64,000 bases of DNA from Megalonaias nervosa (taxonomy: Eukaryota; Mollusca; Bivalvia; Unionida; Unionidae). Every line of letters begins with the position of its first letter. Position 1 is the stretch's first letter. The translations under genes and the position numbers were made by a program. The DNA is taken from positions 1 to 64,000 of the forward strand of contig JAECUM010093594.1 in assembly GCA_016617855.1 (NCBI GenBank), given 5' to 3'. Shown in pieces: positions 10,561 to 23,300 of the stretch. Below the pieces are notes generated by a model. The model worked only from the letters and a program-made list of their open reading frames with translations, was not told where the DNA came from and searched no databases.

Positions 10561-13076
10561 GCGTGGTGTGATGGATGATATAGATGGTGTGATGGTAATT
10601 CTTATAATGTAAAGGATAGTATATTTTGTAAGATTTATCTCCTTCTCTTACATTCTATGTTAACAAAGGACGCTTGGGATAGTGTGTATATGTGGCGTTG
10701 GATGATAATGGGATGTTTTATGGTATAGGTGGCGTTATGAATTATATTTGTGATGCTTAAAGGATAGTATATTTTTTTTATTTCTTTCAGCTCCTTCTCT
10801 TACACTATAAGGTAGCACATGACGTTTTTCTGGATAGTGTGTGGGGGAAGGGATGGCATGTAAGGTATGTGAGATTATGTTTTGTGGGATTTCATCTCCT
10901 TCTCTTACATTCTAAGTGAACACAGGACGTTTTTGGATAGTAAGTATAATATAGTAGGATCGTGTATTGGGTGTTATGGATAATATATATTCGTAATGTA
11001 AGGGGTAGTATAATTTGTGAGATTTTAATGTCCTTCTCTTACATTCTAAACTAATACAGGACGTGTGTGATAGGGTGTATATGTGGCGTTGGATGGTAAT
11101 GGGTGTTTTATGGTATAGGTGTTGTGATGAATAATATTTTTTATGTTTAAGAGATAGTATTTTTTTTTTTTTTCTTTTTTTGTTTTTTTTTTTTTTCAGC
11201 TCCTTCTCTTACACTATAATCGAACACAGGACGTTTATTCGGGGATGGGGGGGGGGAGATAGTGTGTAAGGAATGGGATGGTATATAAACCATGTGAGAG
11301 TATGTTTTGTGGGACTTCATCTCATCTCCTTCTCTTACATTCTAAGCGAACACAGAACATTTTTTTTGAGGATGGTGAGTGTGATATAGTAGGATGGTAT
11401 AGCGGCAGTGATGTATAGGTTTTTATTGTAACGCAACTGATAGTATACTTTGTAAGATGTTATCTCCTTCTCTTGCGCTAGAGACGGCGTTTGGAAAGTG
11501 AGTATGATATACTGGATGGTATAGTTGGTGTAATGGATAAAACCTTTTGGTGTAAGGGATAGATATTTTGTGAGATTTCGTCTCATTCTCTTGCATTCTA
11601 AGCGAACACAATGCATTTTAGATAATGAGTAGGATATGCTGGATGGTATAGCTGGTGTGATGGAAAGTAGTTTCATGGTTTAATAAATAGTATATTTGTG
11701 AGATGTCATCGCCTACTCTGACACTCTAATTTAAAACAGGACTTTTTGAATGATGTGTGAGGTAAAAGACGGTGCATATGGCGTAATGGATAGAATTTTA
11801 TCTGATGTTAGATGGTATATAAGGAGTGTATGTTTTGTTTGCTTTCATCTCCTTCTCCTTTACTCTAAGCTAATACAAGGATGTGTATGTATGTGTAATG
11901 GGTGAGGGATGATATAGGTGCGTTTTTGATATTATGTTTGTGCCATTTTTTCCCCTTCTCTTACATTCTAAGCTAATAAATGGCGTTTTGGATAGAGTGG
12001 ATAATGAGATGTTGGATTGTATATAAGGTATGTGAGAGTATTTTTGTGAGATTTCATCTTCTTCTCTTAAACTCTACGCTAAAAATGGCCGTTTGTGATA
12101 GTGTGTGCATGGGATGTTGAATCGAATAGGAATGTTGGATGATATAGTGGTGTGATGGATAGTGTTGTTTTGGTGTAAGGGATTGTATAGTTCGTGAGAT
12201 TTCATCCCCTTCTCTTACATTCTAAGCGAACACATGGCATTTTGGGTTGTATGATATGCTGGATAGCATAGTTGTGTGTTGGATAGTCGTTTTGTGAGAT
12301 TTCGTCTTCTGGATTTACATTCTAAGCTAAAGGGGGTGTTAAATGGTATAGTTGATGTGATGGTATTATTATTGTGGTTAAGTGATAGCCTTTCTGTGAC
12401 ATTTCATCTTGTTCGATTACATTCTAAGGTTACACGTGACGTTTGGTGTCTGTGTGCGTGTATATATCTTTGTTTGTCCCTATAGAACTCCCTTTGTCCC
12501 TATCAAATTCATTTTTCCTACCTATCTACAGTAGCGCATATTCAGGTCCGTCACTTGAAACACTGTTACTCAGCAGCCACCCAACTGAGGTCAATGACTT
12601 GCACAGTTGCCATTTTCCCCCAGTGTCCAGTACAGTGACGCCATTCAAGTTAGAAACTTCTAGCAATGTGTGCAATCTGAGGTCAGTCACTTCTATCAAT
12701 GTTACTATGTAGCATAATTGAAGTCAGCCACTTGCAAAACTGTTCCCATTGCCGTGACGTCTCTGATCTCAATAGTCCCATCCATGTTTGTTTCCCTTGA
12801 GGCTAAGCAGTTCCACCCTGTTCAATCCCATTTGAGGCTGTACGGTTCCACCCTGTTCCATTTCTTCTTGAGGCTAGACAGTCCCAACCTGTTCAGTCCC
12901 CATTTGAGGCTATAAAGTCCTACCATATTAAATTCACATATTGCCCTAGACAGGCCCTATGTAATTCCCCTATTGCCCTAGACAGTCCCAAACCATGTTC
13001 AATTCACATATTGCACTAAGCAGGCCCAACCTCATGCACAGTTCCAATATTGCCTCGATCGCCTCCATATACTACT
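10560..13076. repeat. Right inverted arm of element A with about 15 minisatellite units
   Basis: From 10635 to about 12430, some 15 degenerate units of 100-180 bases recur, each centred on ctccttctcttacattctaa followed by acaggacgtttt and ggatggtatag. Examples start near 10640, 10790, 10885, 11028, 11203, 11325, 11463, 11585, 11850, 11953, 12058 and 12205. Beyond 12530 come the gttgcaagtg-type blocks and then the outer units built on ccctagacagtccc. The arm is longer than the left arm because it has more units. Confidence 0.78.
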
Positions 13077-13079
13077 TTA

Positions 13080-13600
13080 ATGTATATGGATAACTACAAT
13101 TTCATTAGCATTGGAGTTCATGAGTTTGTCTTTAGGAATAATGACCCACATACATTACTCATAAGATCGCTATTGCTATTATCAATATCAATTGCTAACC
13201 AATTACGATCCCAGGATATACTGTAACATGTTGTTTGGTAACTAGTTACGGAGTGTGTGGGACGTATCATGATCGTTATGTTCGCTTTTTGAAACAGATA
13301 AGAAAATAGGTTAAGAACCAAGAACTATGTACTAACCGTTCATCCACACAGTAAAATAGGTACCACAGATTCCTATCCGTAGGCTAATGTAGTTAGTAGG
13401 CATTTTCGTTTTCCCAACGTTGTAACATTTGTATACTGTGTTTCCGTCAAACACAAAAGGTTCATTGGAAGCTACTTTCTAGTTTCTCGCCCTGCGTTCT
13501 AGATCATGGAGAGTCTCGTTCACAGTGTTGCATATACGTTCGTGACCTTTGGGAAAGAAAGAAAATACATTGTACATATGCTCCCAACGTGTCAAATGCA
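13080..13600. other. No recognisable gene
   Basis: Flank of element A with no motif seen. Confidence 0.5.
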
Positions 13601-13601
13601 A

Positions 13602-13656
13602 ATGTATCTATGTATGTATGTATGTATGTATGTATGTATGTATGTATGTATGTATT
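13602..13656. repeat. (TATG)n microsatellite
   Basis: About thirteen tandem tetranucleotide units of the tatg class. Confidence 0.95.
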
Positions 13657-13659
13657 GTT

Positions 13660-15780
13660 AAGGAATCATTTTCCTCTTTTGAACATATAATTTATTTTTA
13701 TAAGTCGTCTGAGACGATGAAGATACATTTTTGTCTTCTTTAAATCATTAGATAGTACTATGATAAAAGTACATTCATAATACGAAGTAGAATTTATTCA
13801 CAAGGTCTCCAACATGAAACAAACAACCGAATGAGGTCAGAAAAACACGCGAATATGATTGCAGGACGTGTGAATAAGCGTGGGAAATCAAAGTACAATT
13901 GAGCTGACAAGCGCGCTCTAGTACTTGATTGCTTCAACGAGATTTGAAGGTCAGAACAGTGCTGTTTTTACTTACGACTATTTGAATTATGTTGAAATCG
14001 AAATAATTAAACTGGATTCTTCTACATTCTTCTGCATTTGTGTATGCGTCTATATGAGTCTTGAGAGAGAACGTGTGATTCATTAATAATGTGTTCTTTG
14101 GATACTGAGTGAATATTCAGTGATTTAAACAGTATTTTGGAATTATGTGATTATTATTCAAGCATTTGAATATCTAACTAATTTCTATCGAATTATTGTG
14201 AAGCTTTCCAGGACTTTAGTGATAGTCTACATTCATGAGATTATATTCAAGCAGAAACATTGCGATTAATAATTATGTTGAATTCAGTAGTGTTATCATG
14301 GTAACACACAAACACTATGCAAGACAGGTTCGGATTACTTTCCAGATTAGTTAGAACTTAATAGAACACTTTCAGAATTATATGATTACATATTAGGAAT
14401 TTATACACTGTAAGTTGTTTTAATATATTTCAATATGTTTGATTACTATATCCAAGTTAGATAAATTTATATTATGGAAACTTGAATGTTTGTTGGGATT
14501 TATACCTTGTTGTGTTACTTAATTTTCAAAACCCTAGATGTAAGATTATGGATGGACGGATGGATGCCCTGATGAACTGATGTGTGTAAGTGTATATGAT
14601 GTAATATGTATGCATGTTGATATCAAAGTTAGAAGGGAAGCTAGGAATTTAGGTAAATTATCTGAGTAAGCTAATCAGCTGGAAATTAGTTGCGTATGCT
14701 ATTGTTTGACGTCTTCGAATGCATATGTTGAACAACTTTGTATAAACAATCTAATATTTAACATCGTAACCCTATATAATGAAATATATACACTAAAGGT
14801 ATTTTGATTATGCTTCTTTCTCACAAATGTTACAATCCAATAAAATCGACATTCTCGACGCATCACTAAATTAACTGAAAGTATTGAAAAATCAATATAT
14901 CAATAATATTTTAGTTATCAATGATATTCATATTACTTTAGTTACCGTTTAAGAAAAGAAATGTATGCATTAATGAATTAATATGAACAACGGCTTCTAA
15001 ATAAACTTTGGCTGAGACATACCATAGGCGATTTGAAGTGCGTATAAGAAGAGCACAAGCACCATACAGACCCTCATCTTTCGTCGAAATTTAATAGCGC
15101 TTTATGCGTACTTTCGGTGTATCTGAAAATAACATACATCACGGATAAATGCATAACAATTGAACCTTTCCGTGTCTTACATACGCCATGAAAACATTAA
15201 TATCAGTCACCACATTCTGACCCCACCCAGCTTTTTACATTATGGCATCATACTATTCGCATATTAAATTAATTCTAGTATGTATCAGGATATATGGACA
15301 GACCTAGTACTTTCTCTGTTTACACAGGTATCCATCGCTCTGATTGAATGTATGCGAATGACGTTTCATTGATGATGTAATCCACCGAGCTAAAAGAGGG
15401 AATAGGGTAACAACAGCCAAAAACATATCAAGTAGTGGTGAGTGTTAAATTAGTTTTAAAGCAAATGAAATAAATATCTAAAGTTCAATAAAATGAGACA
15501 AAAAATGAATCCTTTCGCAGTAATACAGACTTTGACAAAAATTAGCTTTCAAATTAGAAAGGTATTCCTCTTGAACAAGAGCAATGTCTAAGGGACGTAA
15601 ATCCTGCTGGAATAAATTAATTTTTAAACATTCCAGAAATAAAAGATATGAAAACAATATGGCTGCATGGCCGTAATAGTCCAGTTTCGTCTCCGAAAGC
15701 GCCATATGCATAGTCTGTTAGTCCGCACTACTGTGCACCCTTAATGAAATTATGGATGAAGTGGAATAAACAAGAAAAGG
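13660..15780. other. No recognisable gene
   Basis: AT-rich DNA with no open frame or repeat that I can assign. A 77-codon minus-strand frame at 15478-15711 has no recognisable motif. Confidence 0.5.
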
Positions 15781-15781
15781 G

Positions 15782-15924
<143 letters not shown>

Positions 15925-17470
15925 TCCTAATGCTAAAATATATGTTCACTGATGGTAATTATAGAGTATGTATATAATAATCAACTTCTTGTATGCGCAC
16001 TGTTTGATATATCTCATCAACACGCTATGTTAGTGCGGCTGACGATTTTGGATGCGTACATAAGCGATATTAGACAGTACACACACACATACACACGCAC
16101 ACATGCACAAACAAACACCTATAATTGCATATTCCTTTGAAGCACATGAATTGTGCATGGAATCGCGAGGATTGAGAAAATATAAATTTCTCGATATTAT
16201 GACCGTGCACAGGAGTAGACATTACTTTTCTATTATATTTTACACTCTATTATCTCCCTACGCTTAATCAATGGGTTACAAGCAGTATCTTTTACCGTAG
16301 GAACTTACAATGTTAATGGCATATGAGTACTGACATATTAAGAAATGTAACAGAAATTAACAAGTAGCTTCAAAATTATTTATCATATCAACAGACTGAT
16401 TCTACTCACCAATTATTTCATTGTCTTTCAAATATAAGTCGCTTATGAAACAAAATGGAAAAACAGGTAAACAAAAACTCACTTATGCGGATCCCTGAAT
16501 TTGAAGATTGTATCTCATGGAGTACAAACCGCGCCAAACTTTGTTAATGAAACGTTTCCAACTGACAGGGAGAGTATTTAAATTGGACCCTATACCTGAT
16601 TTGCTGGTTGGATTAAATACAACGAAATAATATTCTTCTTGCTCAAACGATTTGTGTTTAAACCCTTGAAAACTGAGCCAATACATTTGTTGGTGTCGTT
16701 GGTTCTATGTTTTTTGTTGTTTTTGTTTGGTTTTTTTTGTAATAAAAAGAAACGCCCGTTGGTTAAGCGCTTTGACAGTCTTGTGGGAATTTATTGTCTG
16801 GTTGAATTTGTATATTTGAGCAAATGTCTATTTCATAATATACAGTCGAATGGAGAATAGAGATCTATGCGTCTATATGCTTCAGACATGAGAATGCGTC
16901 TAAACATACGTCTAAACAGCAAGGATCCAGATATTTCTATATTGTCATGACTGAATCCAATTTTATAAGGGTAGGTGTGATAATATGTGCCAATCAAAAA
17001 TTAAATATCAATATTGTCGGCCTTTACGCTTCCCAAAGTTTGAATCCGCATATTAAGGTAGCTTTCTGACATATGCATTGTTGTTTGAAAGCATAAATTC
17101 TCAGTTATTCGCATCCAATTACATTTATACGAACTAAAAAACCGTTTCTATCTTCCTTTTTATTACACATAGGCAGTAAACTGGGGGGATTAAACAGAGA
17201 TAACAGTTGCAAATTTGTCTTTAACCTTCTATTGAGAAAGTACGTGAAATACTCTAAATAGTACTGTGTTAAGAAGTATTACAGTTTTATTAGCACTTCT
17301 GCCCATTAACAGTAGCCAAAGTAAGCTCTCCCAGTCTAAACACAAATTAAAACGTCATTCATAAATACTATGATAAAGGGATGAGGGGGGAGTATCGATT
17401 TTGTTTCGGTAAAGAAGTGCAGAACGTTATTAATAATGCCATTATTTCTTTTGTTTTGTTTTGTTTTTTG
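15925..17470. other. No recognisable gene
   Basis: Short frames only; no domain or transposon signature seen. Confidence 0.5.
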
Positions 17471-17474
17471 CTCT

Positions 17475-17487
17475 TTGTGTGTGTGTG

Positions 17488-17518
<31 letters not shown>

Positions 17519-17520
17519 TT
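17475..17520. repeat. (GT)n microsatellite
   Basis: An interrupted GT run within T-rich sequence. Confidence 0.9.
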
Positions 17521-17955
17521 TCTGTTGCTTTTTGGCAAAGAAGTATAGTCTATGCATTACATCAAAACTGTATTCAACATTAACAAGTTTGTATGATTCT
17601 TTTACTGAAAAGGAAGTAACTGAATAATGCATACACACAAATGATAATCATTCTAATCACCTCCTTACATCTTTTTAAAAATACTTTTTCCTTCTTGTTA
17701 TGCTTCTGGCACTCCACAGTCTATCCTGGTTGCTAACGTAAACTTGGCAGTAGAGTCTAAATTAGATTCTTCGAGGTATTACATTCATTTCCGATTGAAT
17801 GCACTCGGTGTGCTCCAGAATAATTACTTTATACTGCAATGCGTCAGAGTGAAATGGGCTACAAGCCAACATCCGAATGTCCCGCGCCTGTCTCGATACT
17901 ACCATATCCAAATAAGCACGAGTCACAAGCTTTCTCTCCTAATCAGAATTTAATT

Positions 17956-18210
17956 AGTAGTATGGGGATACGATATAGGGACACGTAGACTTCTATGTTA
18001 AAAAAGGGTGTTTGGAATATAAGGACAACGGGAATTTAATATGGGTAGGACCAAATACGGACAATGGAAATTTAACATAGGGAATTTATAGTGACAATGT
18101 ATTGGGACTGTATAGGAAAAAGGATAATTGGAGAGGGGTAACGTCACGGTACTGGACACTGGGGACAATGTTGCAAGTGGTTGACCTCATTCAGGTGGAG
18201 CAGTTAGGAA
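17956..18210. repeat. Left TIR of element B
   Basis: It aligns with the reverse complement of 33064-33324 along its whole length: start agtagt, then acgatat, gacacgta, tctatgttaaaaa, gggaattta, gtattgggactgtat, ggtactggacact, and acaatgttgcaagtgg. A second gttgcaagtg motif follows just inside, at about 18210-18240. A double motif of this kind is a candidate site for a terminus-binding protein, which is inference. Confidence 0.9.
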
Positions 18211-18905
18211 CAGTGTTGCAAGTGACTGACATGAATACGCGCTACTCTAGGTAGGGACCAATACAATAGAGACATTGACATAGAGACATGTATAGAGATA
18301 TAGACATAGACAAACGTTGATTTATCTACATAAATCTATCGCACAAACAACTATACAATCGACCAAAAAAAAATAGGCAAGAGAGAATAGAAATCTTGCC
18401 GAGATGTATGAGTTGCCCTGAATTGGACCTTTAGTTTGTTGAGGGGGGAGGTTGTTTTTGTTTTTGGTGTTTGTTTTTGTTTTTTTTTTTTTTACACCTT
18501 CCTCAAACTTCCTCTGCCATCTGAACCGTAGATTACGACTCGCTTCAGACAACCTTGCATCTCCATAGATTCTTCGTTTCCAAAGGGCCGAATCTGGTGA
18601 TCTCGGTGATAACCCATGATGATTCAATGTACATGGGATAGTCCGGGTTGAAAAGCATTCCCGAAATGAGGGTAGAGAATTCTACGTTAGTCAGCATCTT
18701 GTGACGAGAACAGGTGAATGAATGAGGTGAACCACGGTTATTTATAGTGGAAGAGAGGATCGAAAGGGATTGACTTCGTTCACCAATCCTAACACGCGTT
18801 GCAAAGTTCAGTCACAGTCTGTCTTCCAATCCGAAGAGAGCTACCTGTGACGTGCGCTATAGGTGCGCTTGCGTCTGTGCGCAGTGAATCATTGCGGCAG
18901 AGTTA
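18211..18905. promoter_or_regulatory. Leader region with TATA-like element
   Basis: No convincing gene lies between the TIR and the first ORF. A TATA-like ttatttatag at 18738-18747 sits about 165 bases before the ATG at 18910 and may drive the first gene. A 101-codon minus-strand frame at 18322-18627 is interrupted by poly-A-derived lysines and has no motif, so I do not call it a gene. Confidence 0.35.
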
Positions 18906-18909
18906 GAAC

Positions 18910-19632
18910 ATGACGGAAAATACGACGACGATGAACTGGGGTGCACCGGCCGTGGAGGCGAGGAGTCATGGCACAGCAGCGGATACCAAAGCAAACAAAG
19001 TCCTACTTCCAGAAGAGAACGATTTTAATTTGGATTTAGTGGATTTTCTCTCTTCTTCACAAGAATTTGTTCCGATACCGGTACCTTCGCTGTTGCTGTT
19101 AAGGAATACCGTACGTCGAGGATTTTAAACAAAGGCAGAAAGAGTAATTGGAGAATATTTTGCAACAGCAGAAAGAAGCTGAACAAGCCTTTCTCATTCA
19201 ACAGCAACAGTTAAGAAAAGATGAGACAAGAAGAAAACGACAGGAAGAAGAAGAAGCAGAGAAGAGACAAGGTCTAGGAGAGAAGGAGGACAGTAAAAGT
19301 CAAACGGTAACGGTACTCTTAGACATTTTGGCAGAATTATGGAGTCTGAAACAAAAATGTATCAGACTTCTTTAATAGGACCCAAGAGTAAAAGACCTTC
19401 CCCGGCCAAACAGTTCAACCCCGTCAACACACCTACTACGCCTGAGATACCAACACCAGTGATTTCTACGAAATCATCGACAGTAGCAGCTCAAGAAGTA
19501 GGCCTCAGCCGTGGCAAAGGGATAAGACAGTTAAAGCACATTCCCTCTGGTTCTCCGGTTTCTAAAAAAAAAAAAAAAAAAAAAAAAAGCCAACAGTCGT
19601 GTTCAGGACTACCCACCTCTCTTGAAATGTGA
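18910..19632 (+). pseudogene. Coiled-coil protein gene (unknown function), broken
   Basis: It starts at the ATG at 18910. An acidic DFNLDLVDFLSSSQEFVP segment is followed by a Q/E/K/R-rich predicted coiled coil at 19148-19300. A MYQTSLIGPKSKRPSPAK block comes next, then VGLSRGKGIRQLK. The three pieces lie in shifting frames. Copy C (43611-44235) keeps the same order in one frame with a single stop, which proves this is one gene. A poly-A tract at 19564-19588 expands lysines in the tail. I do not recognise the family. Its place next to the TIR and its charged coiled coil would suit a DNA-binding or scaffold role, which is inference. Confidence 0.6.
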
Positions 19633-19819
19633 CTACTTAACGTTTGGCAAAATGAAAAAAAAACTGAAATCCACTTTTTTGTACGTCTGTGAGTGCATGA
19701 GTGTAGGTCCTTATTTTTATTTTAAAAAAATCAAAACCAAGAGACACCTACGTTTTTTTTCTGGTCTAAACTCTGGTACAAATTATAATCAAATTTCACA
19801 AGACATCACTTTAAAAATT

Positions 19820-20320
19820 TCATTCTCTTCTTCTTTTCCTTTCATTCTCTCCTTTCTTGAATTCCTTTACTTTCACAGGTTTTGTTCCCGCTTCTTCCTC
19901 CTTACTTTCTTCTCGTTTTCTTTTCTGGACGGGTCTGGGTTCTTCTTCTTCATATTTGGAAGCCCTATCGCCCTGCTCCTCTTGTTTCTTGGATCGGTTC
20001 TCCTTTTTCTTAGGGCAGTCTGAAGACCAATGTCCTTCCTCTTGACAGTGATTACAGGTATCTTGATCTTTGTCTCTCTTAACGCCTGTCTTTCTTTGAC
20101 GTTGTGGACATTCTGAAGACATATGTCCTTTCTTCTGACAGATGTAGCAAGTATTGTGACTTTCATCTCGAAAGTAGTAGTCCGCCGGTTTCTCTGAAAA
20201 AACCTTCGTAGAACAACTCGCAAAGCTTTGATCAGAAGTTCGATCTGTGTTGACTCTTCTGGAAGGACTGAGAGTGAAATGAATACTTTCAAAGAAGACA
20301 CTGCCAGTTTATATAGGGAA
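19820..20320 (-). pseudogene. Two-zinc-knuckle protein gene
   Basis: On the minus strand one frame encodes two CCHC knuckles: CYICQKKGHMSSEC near 20110-20150 and CNHCQEEGHWSSDC near 20020-20060. Both have exact C-x2-C-x4-H-x4-C spacing. A very basic and acidic tail with KKK, EEEE and RKRE runs follows. CCHC knuckles usually bind single-stranded nucleic acid. The frame is open upstream to a stop near 20315, but no good ATG precedes the first knuckle, so the start is lost or supplied by splicing. Copy C has the same gene at 44410-44770 with damaged knuckles. It is the only clear minus-strand gene of the element and diverges from the polymerase gene. Confidence 0.72.
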
Positions 20321-20350
20321 GGCACTGACCTTACATTTATATATAGGGGA
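20303..20350. promoter_or_regulatory. Divergent promoter with two TATA boxes
   Basis: On the minus strand, tatataaac (20307-20316) faces the zinc-knuckle gene. On the plus strand, tttatatataggg (20337-20349) lies about 45 bases before the polymerase start at 20394. Two TATA elements about 25 bases apart and pointing outwards between divergent genes fit a compact bidirectional promoter. Copy C keeps an aatatataggtg at the same place (near 44920). Confidence 0.55.
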
Positions 20351-20393
20351 CCAAGGTGTTTAAAAATTAGTCTTCTGACCTTTTGCAATCAAG

Positions 20394-23300
20394 GTGAAAC
20401 GATCACGCCATTTCGTGGAGAAAGGAGAAGAAAGTATGAGGCAAAAACGTGACCTATCGCCTCGCACAGTAGCTGAAGTCTTGGCTCAAATCCAATGCAG
20501 CGACTTCGAAGATCACATGAGTGAGCTACAATCCGCACCTGTCACGTCTGCATCCAGACCGAGAGAGTCTACACAAAACCCAAGTCCACCACCACCACTA
20601 TCACCTGAAAAGTATTACAACATTTGAGAAACCGATAAACGCTCCTCCAGAAAATTTAGAACCACAGCCTACACGTACACGGTGAAATTTAAAGATTTCA
20701 AGTCAGTTTTACTGCTGGAGAAAACAAAGGGGTTCATCACTAATTTGTGGGATTCTTTGTTAACCACACTGAAACGGCAATGTTGAGCCAACGAAGACGA
20801 TCGCTTGACACTTTCCATATATCACGACAGACTTAAGTACCCCGTTTGGATCGAGTTTAGCAGACCAGCACAATTGACACCTTCCAACGTCATTGACAAG
20901 ATTCAACACTTACAGCAGTCCAATGACAAGTTTCACATCACCGATGGAAACAAGACACTGTACATGGCCCATGTTTCTCTTCCCAAAGGGACCGGACAAC
21001 GCCAAAAAGTGTTATTGGTGAACTACCTTTGCAGCGTCAAGAGTAGCATCGTCCAAATTAACAACACTCAAGACATGATGTTATTTAGCCCGTGCCTTGG
21101 TGGTGGGACGAACAAATGCCGATGGAAAAGATTCCTAATTTCTGCATGATTCATCCAATGTTTGAGAAGTGCATCCAAGAACCTATCACTGCCCTCACAG
21201 ATTCCTGGAGAACATGAAAAAAGCTTTCGAGGACCGAACACGCTGACCTATTATGCCTAATCGATCGTAGACCCTATCGACGAGACGTGGAGAGAAGGGG
21301 ACATCGAACGTTACGGAGATTGCCGTCACTATGCCACGGTGATGGCTCACAATTTCGAGGGATACCATGGACAATTCCTTCTCAACTACTATACGGAACA
21401 AAGCAGCGAACGTCCTTTTGTCACTTAGAACGGAGCCAAAATCATTTCCATGCAAGTGGGACAAGTACAGTTTAAAGATTTCATGAGTTACTTTGCCATG
21501 CCTTTGAGTCGAATGCCTGAAACGTTTGGAATGACAAAAATGGCCAAAGGCTATTTTCCGCACTTTTTCCATACCGAAGCCAGTCAACACTCCGGTCTAC
21601 CACATTTGCCTAAGGCTCACTACTACGACCCGGACAACATCTGCACCAAATAATGAGAAGCTTTCTACGCTTGGCACCAAACTCACGCCTCGGACCCTTT
21701 CGACCTTCAGGAAGAAATGTTAAAGTACTGTCGACAAGCCGTGAACATTTTACGGTGATGCTGTGGAAACTTTCGAGTATTGTTCCTGGAGCACGGAGGG
21801 AATTATTCTTTGAAGATGGCTGTACCATTGCCAAAGCATGTTCCTTAGTATACCGCAAACGATTCATGCCCGAGAAGACCCTGGCTGTCATCCGCTCTCA
21901 AACGACCAATTTTGCTAAACGTCGATACTCAGTCAAAGCCCTACGCTGGCTACATGACTTGCACGACAAGGAAGACAAATGGATCCAACATGCCCGAAAC
22001 GGAAGAGGCGAAAAGACTATTGGAAATTATTCGATGGATGGCTGGGACTTCGAAATCCCAAAGATCGCGAGCGAGTTTAACGGTTGTTTATTTCACGGAT
22101 GTCCGACCTGCTACCCTCAACAAGACACTAAAAATCAGTTTTTACAACGTACCATGCAAGACTTGTACAAGGCTATTTGTCAGCGTCGCTTACAGTTAGA
22201 ATAGCAAGGTTACCAAGTCGTGAAAATGTGGGAACACGTGTACGACCACCGTTTGAAAACAGATCCCTAGTTTACGCATCGTTGAAAGTTACAAACTGGT
22301 GGACCTTCTGAACCCCCGGGGCAGTTGGTATGGAAGACGAAGGAATGCAACCTGTTTCCTGTACCACGTCGACAAGGAGAAAAGAGAATAAATCAAATAC
22401 ATAGACGTGTGTTTGCTGTATCCTGACGTGTAAATATTTTCACTTTTTCCGCAGGGCAACCACACTTGTTGATGGAACACATCGACGTGGACAACATTCG
22501 ACAATCGAATGATTAATTAAATGTAAAGTCTTGCCTCTCTCGGACTTGTAGCATCCCGTTTTACCTCACCATTGCCAAGGAAGACTGATGTTTCCCTTGT
22601 GCCGTACTTGTGCCGAAAAGTACAACCAAGGCGAACCTTGTCATCACATTCAGGAAGGGCACGCCTTAACAGGAACGTGGGTCAGCGTGGAATTGTTCAA
22701 AGTTCTGGACCTGGGATACAACTTGTTAGAAGTGTACGAAATTCACCACAGTTCCAAAGACAGAACATTGCCGCAAGGGTGACGAGACTCAGAAAGGCAT
22801 TTTTGCAGATTATGTGGATGCCTTCTAAAAATGAAACAAGAAGCCAGCGGCTATCCTTCCTGCTGTCAAACCCCCGAAGACCAAAAGAAATTCAAAGAGA
22901 AACACTTTGAGCAGGAAGGCATCACTTTAGATCACGTCGAGACAAACGAAGGATGGTGGTCGTATGCTAAAGTGATGTTGAATTGTTTGCTCGGGAAATG
23001 GCAAATGACCGAGTTTACCCAAGATGGAGTATTTGTCAGAACCTTCCTGTTACCTCCAGATGATTCACGACAAAACTAAATACATGAAACAGGTCGACGT
23101 CCTTCGTGAAGGCTTGGTCTTAGTCGGTTACGAAGAATGTGTGTATGTGTGTGTGATTTAGATTTTTAACGTAGCTTTCTAAGCAATTTTTTAGTTATAT
23201 CGCTACGATGTCTGCAGTGTGACAGTTTATAGTGATGTCTAGCACTGGGGCATCATGCTACAGAGATGTAGCATGATGTCTCACCCAGTCACATTATCCT

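Larger units (their letters stand above)
5844..13076. mobile_element. Element A: TIR element related to the Polinton, non-autonomous
   Basis: The outer ends are inverted copies of each other: the left end starts agtagcataaggaggcg, and the reverse complement of the right end starts agtagtatatggaggcg. Inward homology between the arms runs for well over 1 kb. Both arms share subterminal blocks (gttgcaagtggctgacctca type) with the TIRs of the Polinton at 17956-33324, and both families begin AGTAG. The interior has no intact gene. It holds only two minus-strand fragments resembling the N-terminal region of the Polinton polymerase gene. This fits a non-autonomous derivative mobilised by a relative. 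The six bases outside each end (ttgaaa and ttaatg) do not match, so no target duplication is visible. Confidence 0.8.

Noticed and set aside
18322..18627. 101-codon minus-strand frame near the left TIR
   Set aside because: Its middle is a poly-T/poly-A derived lysine run, it has no motif, and it overlaps the presumed leader of the first gene.
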